A stretch of 64,000 nucleotides of DNA from the NCBI RefSeq assembly GCF_045209745.1, contig NZ_CP109273.1, forward strand, positions 682,001-746,000. Reading direction: 5' to 3'. This DNA is from Micromonospora sp045209745 (GTDB taxonomy: Bacteria > Actinomycetota > Actinomycetes > Mycobacteriales > Micromonosporaceae). Position 1 is the first letter of the stretch, and each line of letters begins with the position of its first letter. The notes below the pieces were generated by a model that was not told the DNA's origin, did not search any database, and was given only the letters and a program-made list of their open reading frames with translations. The position numbers and the translations under genes are program-made. This document shows, piece after piece, positions 43,468 to 52,279 of this stretch.

Positions 43468-43667
43468 GCGAGCACCTCCACCCGCCCGTCCCCCGGGCGC
43501 CTCATCAGTACGCGGGCCGCGACCGAGAGTATTCCTCCGACGGCCTCGGTCGCCACCCCTCAGGATGAGCAATTCGCGGATCCGGACCGACAAAGCCGCC
43601 CATATCCGCACTTTTCAGCATCTGATTACTCGATACTTTTCGTTGTCTGACCCTTCGACGATCGGTC

Positions 43668-43889
43668 GTGACCGACACGCCGCCGGACCAGGGTAGCGGT
43701 CCGGACCCGGCCCGCCCGACAACCGACCCGCGACGTACGCCGCCCCCGTGCGCCACCGGCGTGTCGCCCCGCGCGCACCCGGCCCCGTCCAAAACCACGG
43801 TTACCGAGGACACCCAGGGCCTGCGTCAGAGACCTGGCCTCGACGACGACGACTTTGCCTGGGGTACCGCCGTGGTGATGGTGCGCTGA
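43668..43889 (+). CDS. Small acidic-tailed protein, probable
   Basis: This 73-residue frame starts at a GTG without a good ribosome binding site. It encodes a Pro/Thr/Ser-rich N-terminal part and a C-terminus GLDDDDFAWGTAVVMVR. Most codons (61 of 73) end in G or C, and a hairpin with 10 of 11 matching arm positions follows the stop, both of which favour a real gene. A frame on the opposite strand overlaps but is less convincing. The function is unknown. Confidence 0.45.
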   Translation: MTDTPPDQGSGPDPARPTTDPRRTPPPCATGVSPRAHPAPSKTTVTEDTQGLRQRPGLDDDDFAWGTAVVMVR

Positions 43890-43900
43890 GTTCCCGGCGA

Positions 43901-43931
43901 GCCACCCGGGCTGTGTTTGCGCCCGGGCGGC
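43901..43931 (+). terminator. Hairpin after the small acidic-tailed gene
   Basis: Arms GCCACCCGGGC and GCCCGGGCGGC match at 10 of 11 positions around a nine-base loop, 12 bases after the stop of the small frame. Confidence 0.6.
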
Positions 43932-44025
43932 TCTGGGCACTGCGGGGTAGGCGAACCGTGACGCGCTGAACAGACGCCGAAGTCCGAAGTGGCCGGCGGC
44001 TTCGGCACCCGAGGAGGTAACCACG

Positions 44026-44424
44026 ATGTTCGGAACCAACCTGCTGGACCGCCGCAGCAAGCCGGAGCGGATCGCGGACCAGGCGTGGGAGCACCTGACG
44101 TCCGCTGTCAGCTCCGCCGGAGACAGTGTGCGGGACACCGCCCGCTCGGCCCGTCGCAACAGCACTGACCTCGCCGACGGGGCGGGTGACCTGATGGGTT
44201 CCGCCGCCGACGAGGCGCGACGCCGCGCCTCGCTGGCCTTCGAAGCGCTCGCCGGCCGCCAGCCGGCCCTGCCCTGGACGCTGCTGATCGGCGCCGCGCT
44301 CGTCGGCGCGGCGGTCGGCTGGGCCGTCGGTTCCGCCGCACGGGCCGCTGGCAGCCGGGACGACCGCGCCGTCGACGACGTGGAGTTCGTCGACGTCGAC
44401 CGCCCCAGCTCCCCCGCGGTCTGA
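44026..44424 (+). CDS. Small single-helix membrane protein
   Basis: This 132-residue protein has a charged amphipathic N-terminal part (residues 1-70, with many Ser, Ala, Arg and Asp, QAWEHLTSAVSSAGDSVRDT), a membrane helix (about 82-106, LPWTLLIGAALVGAAVGWAVG), and an acidic C-terminal tail (RAVDDVEFVDVDRP). The layout resembles YtxH/ElaB-like stress or ribosome-anchoring proteins, but no motif proves it. GAGGAGG lies ten bases before the ATG. A strong terminator follows. Confidence 0.65.
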   Translation: MFGTNLLDRRSKPERIADQAWEHLTSAVSSAGDSVRDTARSARRNSTDLADGAGDLMGSAADEARRRASLAFEALAGRQPALPWTLLIGAALVGAAVGWAVGSAARAAGSRDDRAVDDVEFVDVDRPSSPAV

Positions 44425-44447
44425 ACGACCGCTCCCACCAGCGACAC

Positions 44448-44482
44448 AAAGGCCCCGCCCGACCCCGGTCAGGCGGGGCCTT
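44448..44482 (+). terminator. Intrinsic terminator
   Basis: Arms AAAGGCCCCGCC and GGCGGGGCCTT with a 12-base loop, then TTCT, lie 24 bases after the stop of the preceding membrane protein gene. Confidence 0.85.
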
Positions 44483-44793
44483 CTGGCGCGTAGGCGGGCG
44501 CACGCGCGGTGGGGTGGGCCGGCCCGCCAGGTGTCGGACCCCTCAGGCAGCCCGGCGGGCCGGTGTTCGGGTAGCGATCCGGGGCACCACCGCTAAGGCG
44601 CGGATCAGCCGGTCAGCGACTCGCGCAGGTGATGGGTGAGCCCCGGGGGACGGGGTCGACCCGGTGGTGCCGCCGTGGCCCGGGGGACGGGCACGACGAC
44701 GGGGACGGACGGAGCTGCCCTGGCTCCCACCACCCGACGCGACGGCTCCCGCGATTGAGGAACGCGTTTACGGTAACCGATCCCCGCCCTCCA

Positions 44794-44807
44794 TGGAAGC
44801 GCTCCCA
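44794..44807. promoter_or_regulatory. LacI/CebR-like operator TGGAAGCGCTCCCA
   Basis: The 14-base dyad differs by one base from TGGGAGCGCTCCCA, the consensus of CebR/LacI-family sugar repressors in actinomycetes. It lies about 170 bases upstream of the BON-domain gene, not beside a sugar gene. The match is by memory of the consensus. Confidence 0.4.
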
Positions 44808-44977
44808 TCGCATTCATGTTCATCCGCGTTTCCCGCCAGAGCCGCCCAGGCCCGGCCGTGCCGTCACCCGTTCTGGGCGAGGACGGCTCACCCCGGGCGG
44901 CGGCAGGATCGGACCCCGGCGGACCTCCGGCCGCAGCCGCCACCCGGTCCGCCACCGACGCACCGGAGGAGGGGCAG

Positions 44978-45664
44978 ATGGCCATCGCGGAGATCAGCCG
45001 CACCGACCAGGACATCCAGTCCGCCGTACTCGACGAGCTGACCTGGGAACCGCGGGTGCAGCCGCACGAGATCGGCGTGACCGTCGCCGAGGGTGTCGTC
45101 ACGCTGACCGGCCGGGTGGACAGCTACGCCAAGAAGTGGGCCGCCGAGCGGGCCGCGCACCGGGTCGCCTGGGTCCGGGCGGTCGCCAACGACCTCGCGG
45201 TGCAGTTGGCGAACGGTGCTGAGCGCGCCGACCCCGACCTGGCCGCCGCGGCCAGCCACGCGCTGGAATGGGACGCGTTCGTGCCCATCGAGAAGCTTCA
45301 GGTCACCGTCTCAGCCGCCTGGGTGACGCTGCACGGAGACGTCGAGTGGGAATACCAGCGCCGGGCCGCCGAACGGGCGGTCGGCCGGCTGACCGGCGTA
45401 CGCGGGGTGAGCAACGGCATCACCGTTCGACCGGCCGCCGCGCCGGACGGCCGGAACCTGGCTGATCGGATCGTCGACGCCCTCGCCCGAGCCGGGGCGA
45501 CCGACGCGGAACGGATCAGCGTCCGGGTGCACGGCGACACCGCGGTGCTCGCCGGGTTGGTGCACTCGATGCCCGAGCGGGCCGAGGTGGAGCAGGTGGT
45601 CTGGTCCGCGCCGGGCATCCGGGAGGTGCAGAACCACATCGCGGTCGCCCCGGCGCTGCGCTGA
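44978..45664 (+). CDS. Protein with three BON domains
   Basis: This 228-residue protein has three successive BON units at about residues 8-70, 78-145 and 155-222. Each has a D/E-rich helix, then I.V.V..G.VTL.G.V (IGVTVAEGVVTLTGRVDSY, LQVTVSAAWVTLHGDVEWEY, ISVRVHGDTAVLAGLVHSM), then a helix ending in a conserved G. BON domains bind phospholipid surfaces and occur in stress-induced proteins such as OsmY. There is no signal peptide in this frame. The ATG at 44978 follows GGAGGAGGGG. A perfect 14-base hairpin follows the stop. Confidence 0.85.
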   Translation: MAIAEISRTDQDIQSAVLDELTWEPRVQPHEIGVTVAEGVVTLTGRVDSYAKKWAAERAAHRVAWVRAVANDLAVQLANGAERADPDLAAAASHALEWDAFVPIEKLQVTVSAAWVTLHGDVEWEYQRRAAERAVGRLTGVRGVSNGITVRPAAAPDGRNLADRIVDALARAGATDAERISVRVHGDTAVLAGLVHSMPERAEVEQVVWSAPGIREVQNHIAVAPALR

Positions 45665-45679
45665 GCGAGCGCGGAACCA

Positions 45680-45714
45680 CCCGGGGTGGGTGAACCGACC
45701 TCACCCACCCCGGG
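45680..45714 (+). terminator. Intrinsic terminator
   Basis: Perfect 14-base arms, CCCGGGGTGGGTGA and TCACCCACCCCGGG, enclose a seven-base loop, 16 bases after the BON gene. Confidence 0.85.
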
Positions 45715-45728
45715 CGCAGGCTGGAGGC

Positions 45729-45898
45729 ATGAGTGATCCGAACGGGCTGATCCAACCGGGGTGCCCCGCGCCCGGTTTCACCCTGCCCGCCAACCCGGAC
45801 GGGGACCAGACTCCCCGCCTGAGGTCAACCCGGGTGCCGACGGCGTCTTCGACGCGCTGGACCAACTCGCCGCCGATCGGAAGGTGACGACCGGATGA
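45729..45898 (+). pseudogene. Redoxin/peroxiredoxin remnant, coupled to the DsbA gene
   Basis: The ATG at 45729 opens with MSDPNGLIQPGCPAPGFTLP, a typical redoxin N-terminus. After about 25 codons the frame runs into unrelated sequence and stops at 45887. In a second frame, codons 45815-45898 encode PPEVNPGADGVFDALDQLAA and a stop, a typical redoxin C-terminus. The catalytic middle, about 110 residues, is missing, so an internal deletion with loss of frame is likely. The final TGA overlaps the ATG of the DsbA-like gene, so the intact ancestor was probably coupled to it. Confidence 0.7.
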
Positions 45899-46443
45899 CC
45901 ACGCCACTGCAGGTCACCGCCCGACTTCGGGACCCGGTGACCACCGAGGACCACATCCGGGGGCCGGCCGACGCGTCGGTGACCATCGTCGAGTACGGCG
46001 ACTTCCAGTGCCAGTTCTGCGGCGCCGCGTACGCGAACCTGCACGAGCTGCTGCGGCAGAGGGCCGACACCGTACGACTGGTCTACCGCTACTTTCCGAT
46101 CGCCAACCTGCACCCGTACGCCGAACGCGCCGCCGAGACGGCCGAGGCCGCCGCGGTCCAGGGCCGGTTCTGGGAGATGCACGACTGGCTCTACGAGCAC
46201 CAGGACCAGCTCGACCCGGTGCATCTGTCGCTCGGTGTCGAGCAGGTCGGGCTGCCGCCGGAGGAGTTGAACGCCGAGGTGGAGAGCCATGCCCACGCGG
46301 ACCGGGTGCGTCGCGACTTCGTGGGTGGAATCCGCAGCGGGGTGAACGCCACCCCCACCCTGTTCGTCAACGGCGTCCGGCACGAGGGCGGGTACGACCT
46401 GCCGGACCTGCTGGTTGCCGCGGACGCCGCGACCGACGCCTGA
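45895..46443 (+). CDS. DsbA-like thioredoxin-fold oxidoreductase
   Basis: This 182-residue protein has the active site YGDFQCQFCGAAYANL near residue 38 (CxxC is CQFC) and the cis-proline loop NATPTLFVNGVRHEGGYD near 150. It resembles the DsbA-like domain that is fused to NhaA antiporters in other bacteria; here the domain stands alone. No signal peptide is present, so it probably acts in the cytoplasm. The ATG overlaps the stop of a decayed redoxin gene by four bases. It converges on the LuxR gene with 12 bases between stops. Confidence 0.85.
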   Translation: MTTPLQVTARLRDPVTTEDHIRGPADASVTIVEYGDFQCQFCGAAYANLHELLRQRADTVRLVYRYFPIANLHPYAERAAETAEAAAVQGRFWEMHDWLYEHQDQLDPVHLSLGVEQVGLPPEELNAEVESHAHADRVRRDFVGGIRSGVNATPTLFVNGVRHEGGYDLPDLLVAADAATDA

Positions 46444-46455
46444 CTGCCATCCCGC

Positions 46456-49314
46456 TCAGATCAGCCGCAACTCGCGCGCCCGCCGGACCGCCTCGCGCCG
46501 GCGGGTGGCGTCGAGTTTGCGGTAGATGTTGCGGACGTGGGTCTTCACCGTGTTGACCGAGAGAGACAGCTCACTGGCGATCTCCACGTTGGACAGGATG
46601 CTCTGCAGGTAGCGCAGGATGGTCAGCTCCCGCTCGGTGAGCGGCTCGTCAAGGGTGCTTCTCGGCTCGGCGGCCGGGCGGGCGGTGCGCTGCCCGGACT
46701 TCCGCACCAGATCACTGACCAGCGCGAAGTGCGCGGTGCCGGCGTCGAGGTGCCCGGCCAGCAGGTCCCGGACCGGCGGTTCGGCGCGGGTGAAGACCCG
46801 CCGGCAGCCCTGCGGGCCGGCCAGATCCAGCACCTGCTCCAGGATCCGTCCCGCCCGACGCCCATCCCCTGCCTGCTCGGCCAGCACCGCGTCCAGCAGG
46901 CCCGCGTCGAGGCGTACCGGAAGGGGCCAGGCCGTGGCCGCTGGCGCCTGCCAGGCCGGCAGGGTCCGCCCAGCGGCAGCGGCGTCGCCCGCGAGCAGCT
47001 CCACCTTCGCCAACGTCACCGCGAGCACCGGGTCGGTGCCACCGGCGGCGGTTGAGGTCAGCAGGTCGCGGGCGGTGTCCAGGTCGCCTCGCTCCGCACG
47101 CAGTTCGGCCTCGGCGGCCCGCAGCAGGCCGGCCAGCTCGGCGGCGGACGGCCGGTCGGCCAACGCCTCCCGGGCTCGGACGAGCAGCCGTTGGCCGCCC
47201 GCCGGGTCGCCGGCGTCGCGGTGCAACTGCGCCCGGCACAGGGCGGCGACCGCCGCCGCCACCGGTTCGCCGGGAGCAGACAGCCACCCGTCGCCGATCG
47301 TGTCGTCGTTGCCGCCGTCGAGCGCCGGACCGGCGAGGGCGAGGTTCGCCGCCGCCTCCTCGGGCTGGTCGCGCAGCAGCGCCACCAGGGCCAACGCCAG
47401 GTACGCGTAGGCGCAGTCGAGCCGACAGGACCAGCCCCGGCAGGCCGGCATGCCCAGCGCGCCCCGGGCCGCCTGCTCGGCCGCCCGCAGCTCACCGCGC
47501 ACGGCGAGCAGCAGCGCGGCGCGGCTGGCGCTGACCAGCTCGGTACGGGGTCGGCCGGCCTCCCGAGCCGCCGCCCGGGCCCGAACGAACCGGGCGACCG
47601 GCAGCGCGCCGTCGGCCAATTCGACCAGCCCCAGAGCGGTGCCGGTGAACGCCCGCAGGTCCGCGTCATCGGCCGCGCCGCCTCCACCGGCCGTCGGGGC
47701 GGAACTCGTCGCCCCGGTCGGCGCGAAGTCGGGCACTCGGGTCGGTGTGGCGTCCGCCGGACGGGTCCGCAGCAGTCGGGCGGCGGCGGCCCGGACCTCC
47801 GCCGGGTCGTCGGCGAGCCGGGCCACGGTCAACTCCAGCGCGGTGACCAACCGCAGGAAGCGGTCCCGGCGCGGCACCGGCAGGCCCGCGGCGTGCTCGG
47901 CAGCGGCGCGCAGGTGACCGGTGGCGGCCGGAAGGTCGCCGACGTACGCGCGCTCGGCGGCGCAGGCCAACGCCACCTCCGGGTCGGCGCGGATCATCTC
48001 CGCCGGCGGGGCCATGGGCGCCGGGGCGTGCACCGGCTCGCGGTCGTAGCGGGTCAGCTCCGGCCAGTGCGCGACGAACAGGTCGCCCGCCAGGTCCCAT
48101 CGGCCGGCGGCCAGCGCGTGCCGCAGACCGTCGGCTGGCCGGCCGTTGCCCGCGAACCAGTGGGCGGCCCGTACGTGCAGCTCGCGCAGTTCGTCGTTGG
48201 GCAGCCGGGCCAGGTCGGCGCGGAGCAGGTCGGCGAGCAGTGCCTCGCAGCGGTACCAGGGCGGGCGGGTGTCTTCCCGGTGCAGCAGACCACCGGTCCC
48301 GGTCAGGTCGGCCAGCAGCTGCCCGGCGTCGGCACGGCCGGTCAGCGCCTCGGCCAGGTCAGCGCAGACGGTCTCGACGACGGCGGTACGGCGCAGCAAC
48401 TCCTCCACGGCCGGGTCGAGCGTCGCAAGCACCTCCTCGTGCAGGTATCCGGCGACCTCCGGTTGGTCACCACCGAACTGCCCCACCCAGCGCTCCGGGT
48501 CGGGCTGCGCGCGCACCGCCAGCGCGGCGATGCGCAGCGGGGCCGGCCAGCCTCCGGTCCGACCTCGCAGCCGGTGCACGGCGGCCGCCGGCAGCGCGGC
48601 GCCGTGCGCGGTGAGCAGGTCGGCCACCTCGTCGTCGGTGAACGCCAGCTCGTCCGGGCCGATCTCGGTCAGCTCACCGGCGAGGCGGAGTCGGTGCAGG
48701 GGCAGGTGCAGCCCGGCCCGTGCCCCGATCACCAGGTGTAGCCGCTGCTCGGCATGCCGCAGCAGGAACTCCAGGCCGGTCAGTGCTGCCGGGTCGGCGA
48801 CCCGGTGCAGGTCGTCCAGGACCAGCAGCACCGGCCGGTCCGCGGCGGCGAGCGTGGCGGCCAGCAGCTCCGTCTGGTCAGTGCGGGGAGCCCGGTCGGG
48901 CACCGGGCCGTCCTCCGCCAACCCGGTCGCCGAGCGCACCGCCGCCGCGAGGTGTGCCCAGAGCCGGTTCCCGTCGTCGCCGACCTCGACGGACACCCAC
49001 GCCGAGACCGGGCCGGCCGCGGCCGCAACGGACAGTTGGCCGGAGTCGGGCACGACCGCGCCCGGCTCGGCGTCAGCCGCGCCGCCGCCCAACCGCACCC
49101 ATGAGGCGAGCAACGTGGTCTTGCCCCAGCCAGCGGGGGCGGTGACCAGGGTGACCGGTCCCGCGCTGCCCTCGTCCAACCGGCGCAGCAGTCGAGGGCG
49201 GGCCACCACCGGCTCCGGCGGCACAGCCGGCGTCAGCCGGGACGCCAGCAGCGGTGGCTCCGCAGGGCGTCCCGGTGCCGTGTCGACTCGTACGCGATTC
49301 TGCTGTTCTGGCAC
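46456..49314 (-). CDS. Large MalT-like LuxR family regulator (LAL type)
   Basis: This 952-residue protein has an N-terminal ATPase with Walker A TLVTAPAGWGKTTLL near residue 60 and Walker B VLLVLDDLHRV near 165. A long helical-repeat middle region (about 400-870) follows, then a C-terminal LuxR helix-turn-helix: LTERELTILRYLQSILSNVEIASEL, split here only by reading, then VNTVKTHVRNIYRKL near 920. This is the MalT/LAL layout, in which ATP and an inducer drive activation. The inducer is unknown. The start is GTG at 49314. It diverges from the dehydrogenase operon. Confidence 0.88.
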   Translation of the reverse strand: MPEQQNRVRVDTAPGRPAEPPLLASRLTPAVPPEPVVARPRLLRRLDEGSAGPVTLVTAPAGWGKTTLLASWVRLGGGAADAEPGAVVPDSGQLSVAAAAGPVSAWVSVEVGDDGNRLWAHLAAAVRSATGLAEDGPVPDRAPRTDQTELLAATLAAADRPVLLVLDDLHRVADPAALTGLEFLLRHAEQRLHLVIGARAGLHLPLHRLRLAGELTEIGPDELAFTDDEVADLLTAHGAALPAAAVHRLRGRTGGWPAPLRIAALAVRAQPDPERWVGQFGGDQPEVAGYLHEEVLATLDPAVEELLRRTAVVETVCADLAEALTGRADAGQLLADLTGTGGLLHREDTRPPWYRCEALLADLLRADLARLPNDELRELHVRAAHWFAGNGRPADGLRHALAAGRWDLAGDLFVAHWPELTRYDREPVHAPAPMAPPAEMIRADPEVALACAAERAYVGDLPAATGHLRAAAEHAAGLPVPRRDRFLRLVTALELTVARLADDPAEVRAAAARLLRTRPADATPTRVPDFAPTGATSSAPTAGGGGAADDADLRAFTGTALGLVELADGALPVARFVRARAAAREAGRPRTELVSASRAALLLAVRGELRAAEQAARGALGMPACRGWSCRLDCAYAYLALALVALLRDQPEEAAANLALAGPALDGGNDDTIGDGWLSAPGEPVAAAVAALCRAQLHRDAGDPAGGQRLLVRAREALADRPSAAELAGLLRAAEAELRAERGDLDTARDLLTSTAAGGTDPVLAVTLAKVELLAGDAAAAGRTLPAWQAPAATAWPLPVRLDAGLLDAVLAEQAGDGRRAGRILEQVLDLAGPQGCRRVFTRAEPPVRDLLAGHLDAGTAHFALVSDLVRKSGQRTARPAAEPRSTLDEPLTERELTILRYLQSILSNVEIASELSLSVNTVKTHVRNIYRKLDATRRREAVRRARELRLI

Positions 49315-49451
49315 CCAGCCCCACCCCCACCACGCGTTGCGCCCCCCGTCGGCGAGCGGTTACCCGACGCGGGCCGGTTCACCCCTTCCGGGCGAGCACG
49401 CTTCACCCGGCCGCGACCGACGATCGGGGGACGTGAACCGGAGGAGGACGG

Positions 49452-49901
49452 GTGGGACCGATGGGACGGCTGGCGCGGGCGGGACCCGCCCTCGGCGGCG
49501 CGGCGCTGAGCGGGGCGGCGCGGTTGCTGCGCGTACCCCGATGGCGCGACCGGACCGGCGCGGACGGCGACGCTGCCGCGCCGGCCCGCTGGGAGGTGGT
49601 GACGGTCGACCGGCCGCCGGAGCAGGTGCTTCCCGATGGCCGCTGGCCCGAACCGCTGCGCCGCCTGGACGGCGCGGTCGAGGTGCGGGTGCGGCCGGCG
49701 CCCGGCGACCGGGGCACCGAGCTGGCCGCCCGACCGCTGACCGGCGCCACCCCGCCCGCCGGGCTCGCCGCGCACCTGGTCGGCGACGACCCGGGTCTGC
49801 TGGTCCGCCGGACGCTGCGTCAGATCAAGCAGCGGATGGAGGCCGGCGAGGTGCTGCGCGCGGACCGGTCCGCGCTGGACCGCCCCGAGGCCCGCGGGTG
49901 A
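49452..49901 (+). CDS. SRPBCC-like small protein upstream of a zinc dehydrogenase
   Basis: This 149-residue protein starts at GTG 49452, with GGAGGAGG upstream. A short basic N-terminal part is followed by WEVVTVDRPPEQVLPDGRWP, AVEVRVRPAPGDRGTELAARP and a C-terminal helix (LRQIKQRMEAGEVLRAD), an arrangement like SRPBCC proteins. The stop overlaps the start of the dehydrogenase gene by four bases, so the two are coupled. This pairing recurs in actinobacteria, but I do not know its role. Confidence 0.65.
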   Translation: MGPMGRLARAGPALGGAALSGAARLLRVPRWRDRTGADGDAAAPARWEVVTVDRPPEQVLPDGRWPEPLRRLDGAVEVRVRPAPGDRGTELAARPLTGATPPAGLAAHLVGDDPGLLVRRTLRQIKQRMEAGEVLRADRSALDRPEARG

Positions 49902-51046
49902 GGGCGCTGTGCTGGGTGGCTGCCGGCGAGCTGGCGGTACGCGAGGTGCCCGACCCGGAGCTGCGCAACGAGCGTGACGTCATCGTCCGGGTGCGGCGCA
50001 GCGCCACCTGCGGCGGGGATCTGCCGCTGCTGGCCGGCCAGGATCCGCTGCTGCGCGACGGCGACGTGCTCGGCGCCGAGTTCCTGGGTGAGGTGGTCGA
50101 GGTCGGCCCCGCGGTCCGTCGGCACCGCCCCGGTGACCGTGTGGTCGTCGGCGCGAGTGTCGCCTGCGGTGGCTGCTGGTACTGCCGCCAGGGCCTGCAC
50201 TCCTGCTGCGACAACGGCAGCGCCGACCCGGCGAGCGCCGACCCCGACCGGGGCCGCCCGGACGCCGGGTGCTTCGGCCGACCCCGTGCGGCGGGCGGCT
50301 TCGCGGGCGGTCACGCCGAGTATGTGCGGGTGCCGTACGCCGACGTGGGCGCGTTCCAGGTGCCGGACGCGGTCGACGACGACCGGGCGCTGTTCGCCGC
50401 CGACGCGGCACCGACCGGTTGGCTGGCGGTCGAGTTGGGCGCGGTGCGTCCCGGTGACGTGGTGGCGATCTGGGGCGCCGGGGCGGTGGGCCAGTTGACC
50501 GCTCGGGCGGCGGTGCTGCGCGGCGCCGCTCGGGTGCTGGTGGTGGACCGGCACGAGGAGCGGTTACGGATGGCCGAGCGGCACTCCGGCGCGGAGCCGA
50601 TCGACTACCGCCGTACCGACGTCGCGGCCGAGTTGCGCGACCGCAGCGGTGGGCGCGGACCGGACGTGTGTGTGGTGGCGGTTGGCACGCCGCCGGCCCG
50701 GTCGAGGCACGAGCGGTTCGGTGGCCACACCGCCGACCGACCGGACGCGGGACGTGAGGCCGTGCACGCCTGCCGCAAGAGCGGTGTGGTGGTGATGCTC
50801 GGCGGGACGGACGGGTTCGTCGACGCGTTCCCGCTGGGCGCGGTGACCGACAGACGACTCACGCTGCGCGGGGCCCGTCGGCCGGACCTGCGGGACGTGC
50901 CGATGCTGCTGGACCGGATGGCCCGCGACGAGCTGCGCACCGAACACCTGGCCACCCACCGACTGCCGTTGGAGCACGGCCCCCAGGGGTACGCGCTGTT
51001 CCGGGACCGGGCCGACGGCTGCGTACGGGTCGTGTTCACGCCATGA
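49898..51046 (+). CDS. Zinc-dependent alcohol dehydrogenase family protein
   Basis: This 382-residue medium-chain dehydrogenase has the catalytic-zinc segment RRSATCGGDLPLLAG near residue 38, GAEFLGEVVEVG near 62, and the structural zinc lobe VACGGCWYCRQGLHSCCDNG near 88. The Rossmann motif is AIWGAGAVGQL near 190. An insertion with Asp/Arg/Pro (ADPASADPDRGRPDAG) follows the structural lobe, as in glutathione-independent formaldehyde dehydrogenase-like members. The substrate is unknown. The GTG overlaps the stop of the preceding gene. Confidence 0.88.
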   Translation: MRALCWVAAGELAVREVPDPELRNERDVIVRVRRSATCGGDLPLLAGQDPLLRDGDVLGAEFLGEVVEVGPAVRRHRPGDRVVVGASVACGGCWYCRQGLHSCCDNGSADPASADPDRGRPDAGCFGRPRAAGGFAGGHAEYVRVPYADVGAFQVPDAVDDDRALFAADAAPTGWLAVELGAVRPGDVVAIWGAGAVGQLTARAAVLRGAARVLVVDRHEERLRMAERHSGAEPIDYRRTDVAAELRDRSGGRGPDVCVVAVGTPPARSRHERFGGHTADRPDAGREAVHACRKSGVVVMLGGTDGFVDAFPLGAVTDRRLTLRGARRPDLRDVPMLLDRMARDELRTEHLATHRLPLEHGPQGYALFRDRADGCVRVVFTP

Positions 51047-51097
51047 CGCCCGACTCCTGACCACCTCATCGTCGGCGGTAAATGACAGAATCCGGGG

Positions 51098-52279
51098 ATG
51101 GCCGTGGAACGAACGTACGACGTGGTGCTGTTCGGGGCGACCGGGTTCACCGGCGGTCTGACCGCTGAATACCTGGCCCGACACGCGCCAGCCGGGCTGC
51201 GCTGGGCGCTGGCCGGGCGCAACCCGGACCGCCTCGCCGCCGTACGGGGTCGGCTCGCCGCGATCGACCCGACGTTGGCCGATCTGCCGCTGCTCACCGC
51301 CGACGTGACCGACCCCGGGTCGCTGCGCGCGGTGGCGGACAGCGCCCGGGTGGTGGCCAGCACGGTCGGGCCGTACGTCCACCACGGGGAACCACTGGTC
51401 GCGGCCTGCGCCCGGGCCGGCACCGACTACCTGGACATCACCGGCGAGTCGGAGTTCGTCGACCTGATGTACGTGCGCCACCACGCCGAGGCGACCCGCA
51501 CCGGCGCTCGGTTGGTGCACGCCTGCGGGTTCGACGCCATCCCGCACGACCTGGGCGCCTGGTTCACCGTCAAGCAGCTGCCCGCCGACGTTCCGATCAC
51601 CGTGGACGGTTATGTGCGCGCCGGTGGCCGGTTCTCCGCCGGCACCTACCATTCCGCGCTCACCGCGTTCTCCCGGACCGGGCAGGCCAGCCAGGCCGCC
51701 CGGGACCGCCGGGCGGTCGAGCCGCGCCCCACCGACCGGCGGGTCCGGGCGGTGCCCGGCCGGCTGGCCCACTCGGCCGAGCTGGGCAGCTGGGCCGTGC
51801 CGCTGCCGACCATCGACCCGCAGGTGGTCCGCCGCTCGGCGGCGGCCCGTCCGGAGTACGGCCCGGACTTCCGCTACCGGCACTTCGCCGCGGTGAAGCG
51901 GCTGTCCACCGTGCTGGCCGGCGCGGCCGGGCTCGGCGTGCTGATCGGGCTGGTGAAGCTGCCGCCGAGCCGACGCTGGCTGCTCGGCCGGCTCGCCTCC
52001 GGGCAGGGGCCCACCGCGCAGCAGCGGGCGGCGTCCTGGTTCCGGGTCCGGTTCGTCGGCACCGGCGGCGGGCGGCGGGTGGTCACCGAGGTCGCCGGAG
52101 GCGACCCCGGCTACGACGAGACGGCGAAGATGCTCGCCGAGTCGGCGCTCTGCCTGGCGCTCGACGATCTGCCGCCGACCGCCGGCCAGCTCACGCCGGT
52201 CGCCGCGATGGGTGACGCGCTGCTCGACCGGCTCGTCCGGGCCGGCCTCACCTTCCGGGTGCTGGAGCACTCGGCTTGA
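51098..52279 (+). CDS. Saccharopine dehydrogenase-like NADP-binding protein (trans-acting enoyl reductase type)
   Basis: This 393-residue protein opens YDVVLFGATGFTGGLTAEYL, a dinucleotide-binding fold of the saccharopine dehydrogenase family. It continues VVASTVGPYVHHGEPLVAACARAGTDYLDITGE, quoted here in parts: VASTVGPYVHHG and GTDYLDITGE. Mycobacterial relatives (Rv2449c, Rv2953) act as trans-acting enoyl reductases in lipid synthesis. The C-terminal half has a hydrophobic segment (about 270-290) that could associate with membrane. Its TGA lies inside the -35 box of the MerR-clamp gene that follows. Confidence 0.85.
   Translation: MAVERTYDVVLFGATGFTGGLTAEYLARHAPAGLRWALAGRNPDRLAAVRGRLAAIDPTLADLPLLTADVTDPGSLRAVADSARVVASTVGPYVHHGEPLVAACARAGTDYLDITGESEFVDLMYVRHHAEATRTGARLVHACGFDAIPHDLGAWFTVKQLPADVPITVDGYVRAGGRFSAGTYHSALTAFSRTGQASQAARDRRAVEPRPTDRRVRAVPGRLAHSAELGSWAVPLPTIDPQVVRRSAAARPEYGPDFRYRHFAAVKRLSTVLAGAAGLGVLIGLVKLPPSRRWLLGRLASGQGPTAQQRAASWFRVRFVGTGGGRRVVTEVAGGDPGYDETAKMLAESALCLALDDLPPTAGQLTPVAAMGDALLDRLVRAGLTFRVLEHSA

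Larger units (their letters stand above)
44425..44977. other. Intergenic region, 553 bases
   Basis: Besides the terminator at 44448-44482 and the LacI-like dyad at 44794-44807, I see no gene here. Frames on both strands through this stretch read as arginine/proline-rich noise. An AT-richer area at 44750-44780 (GATTGAGGAACGCGTTTACGG) is the likeliest promoter region for the BON-domain gene. Confidence 0.4.

Noticed and set aside
44605..45102. Minus-strand frame before the BON gene
   Set aside because: Low-complexity Arg/Pro/Ser composition, overlaps the well-supported BON gene, and has no ribosome binding site.
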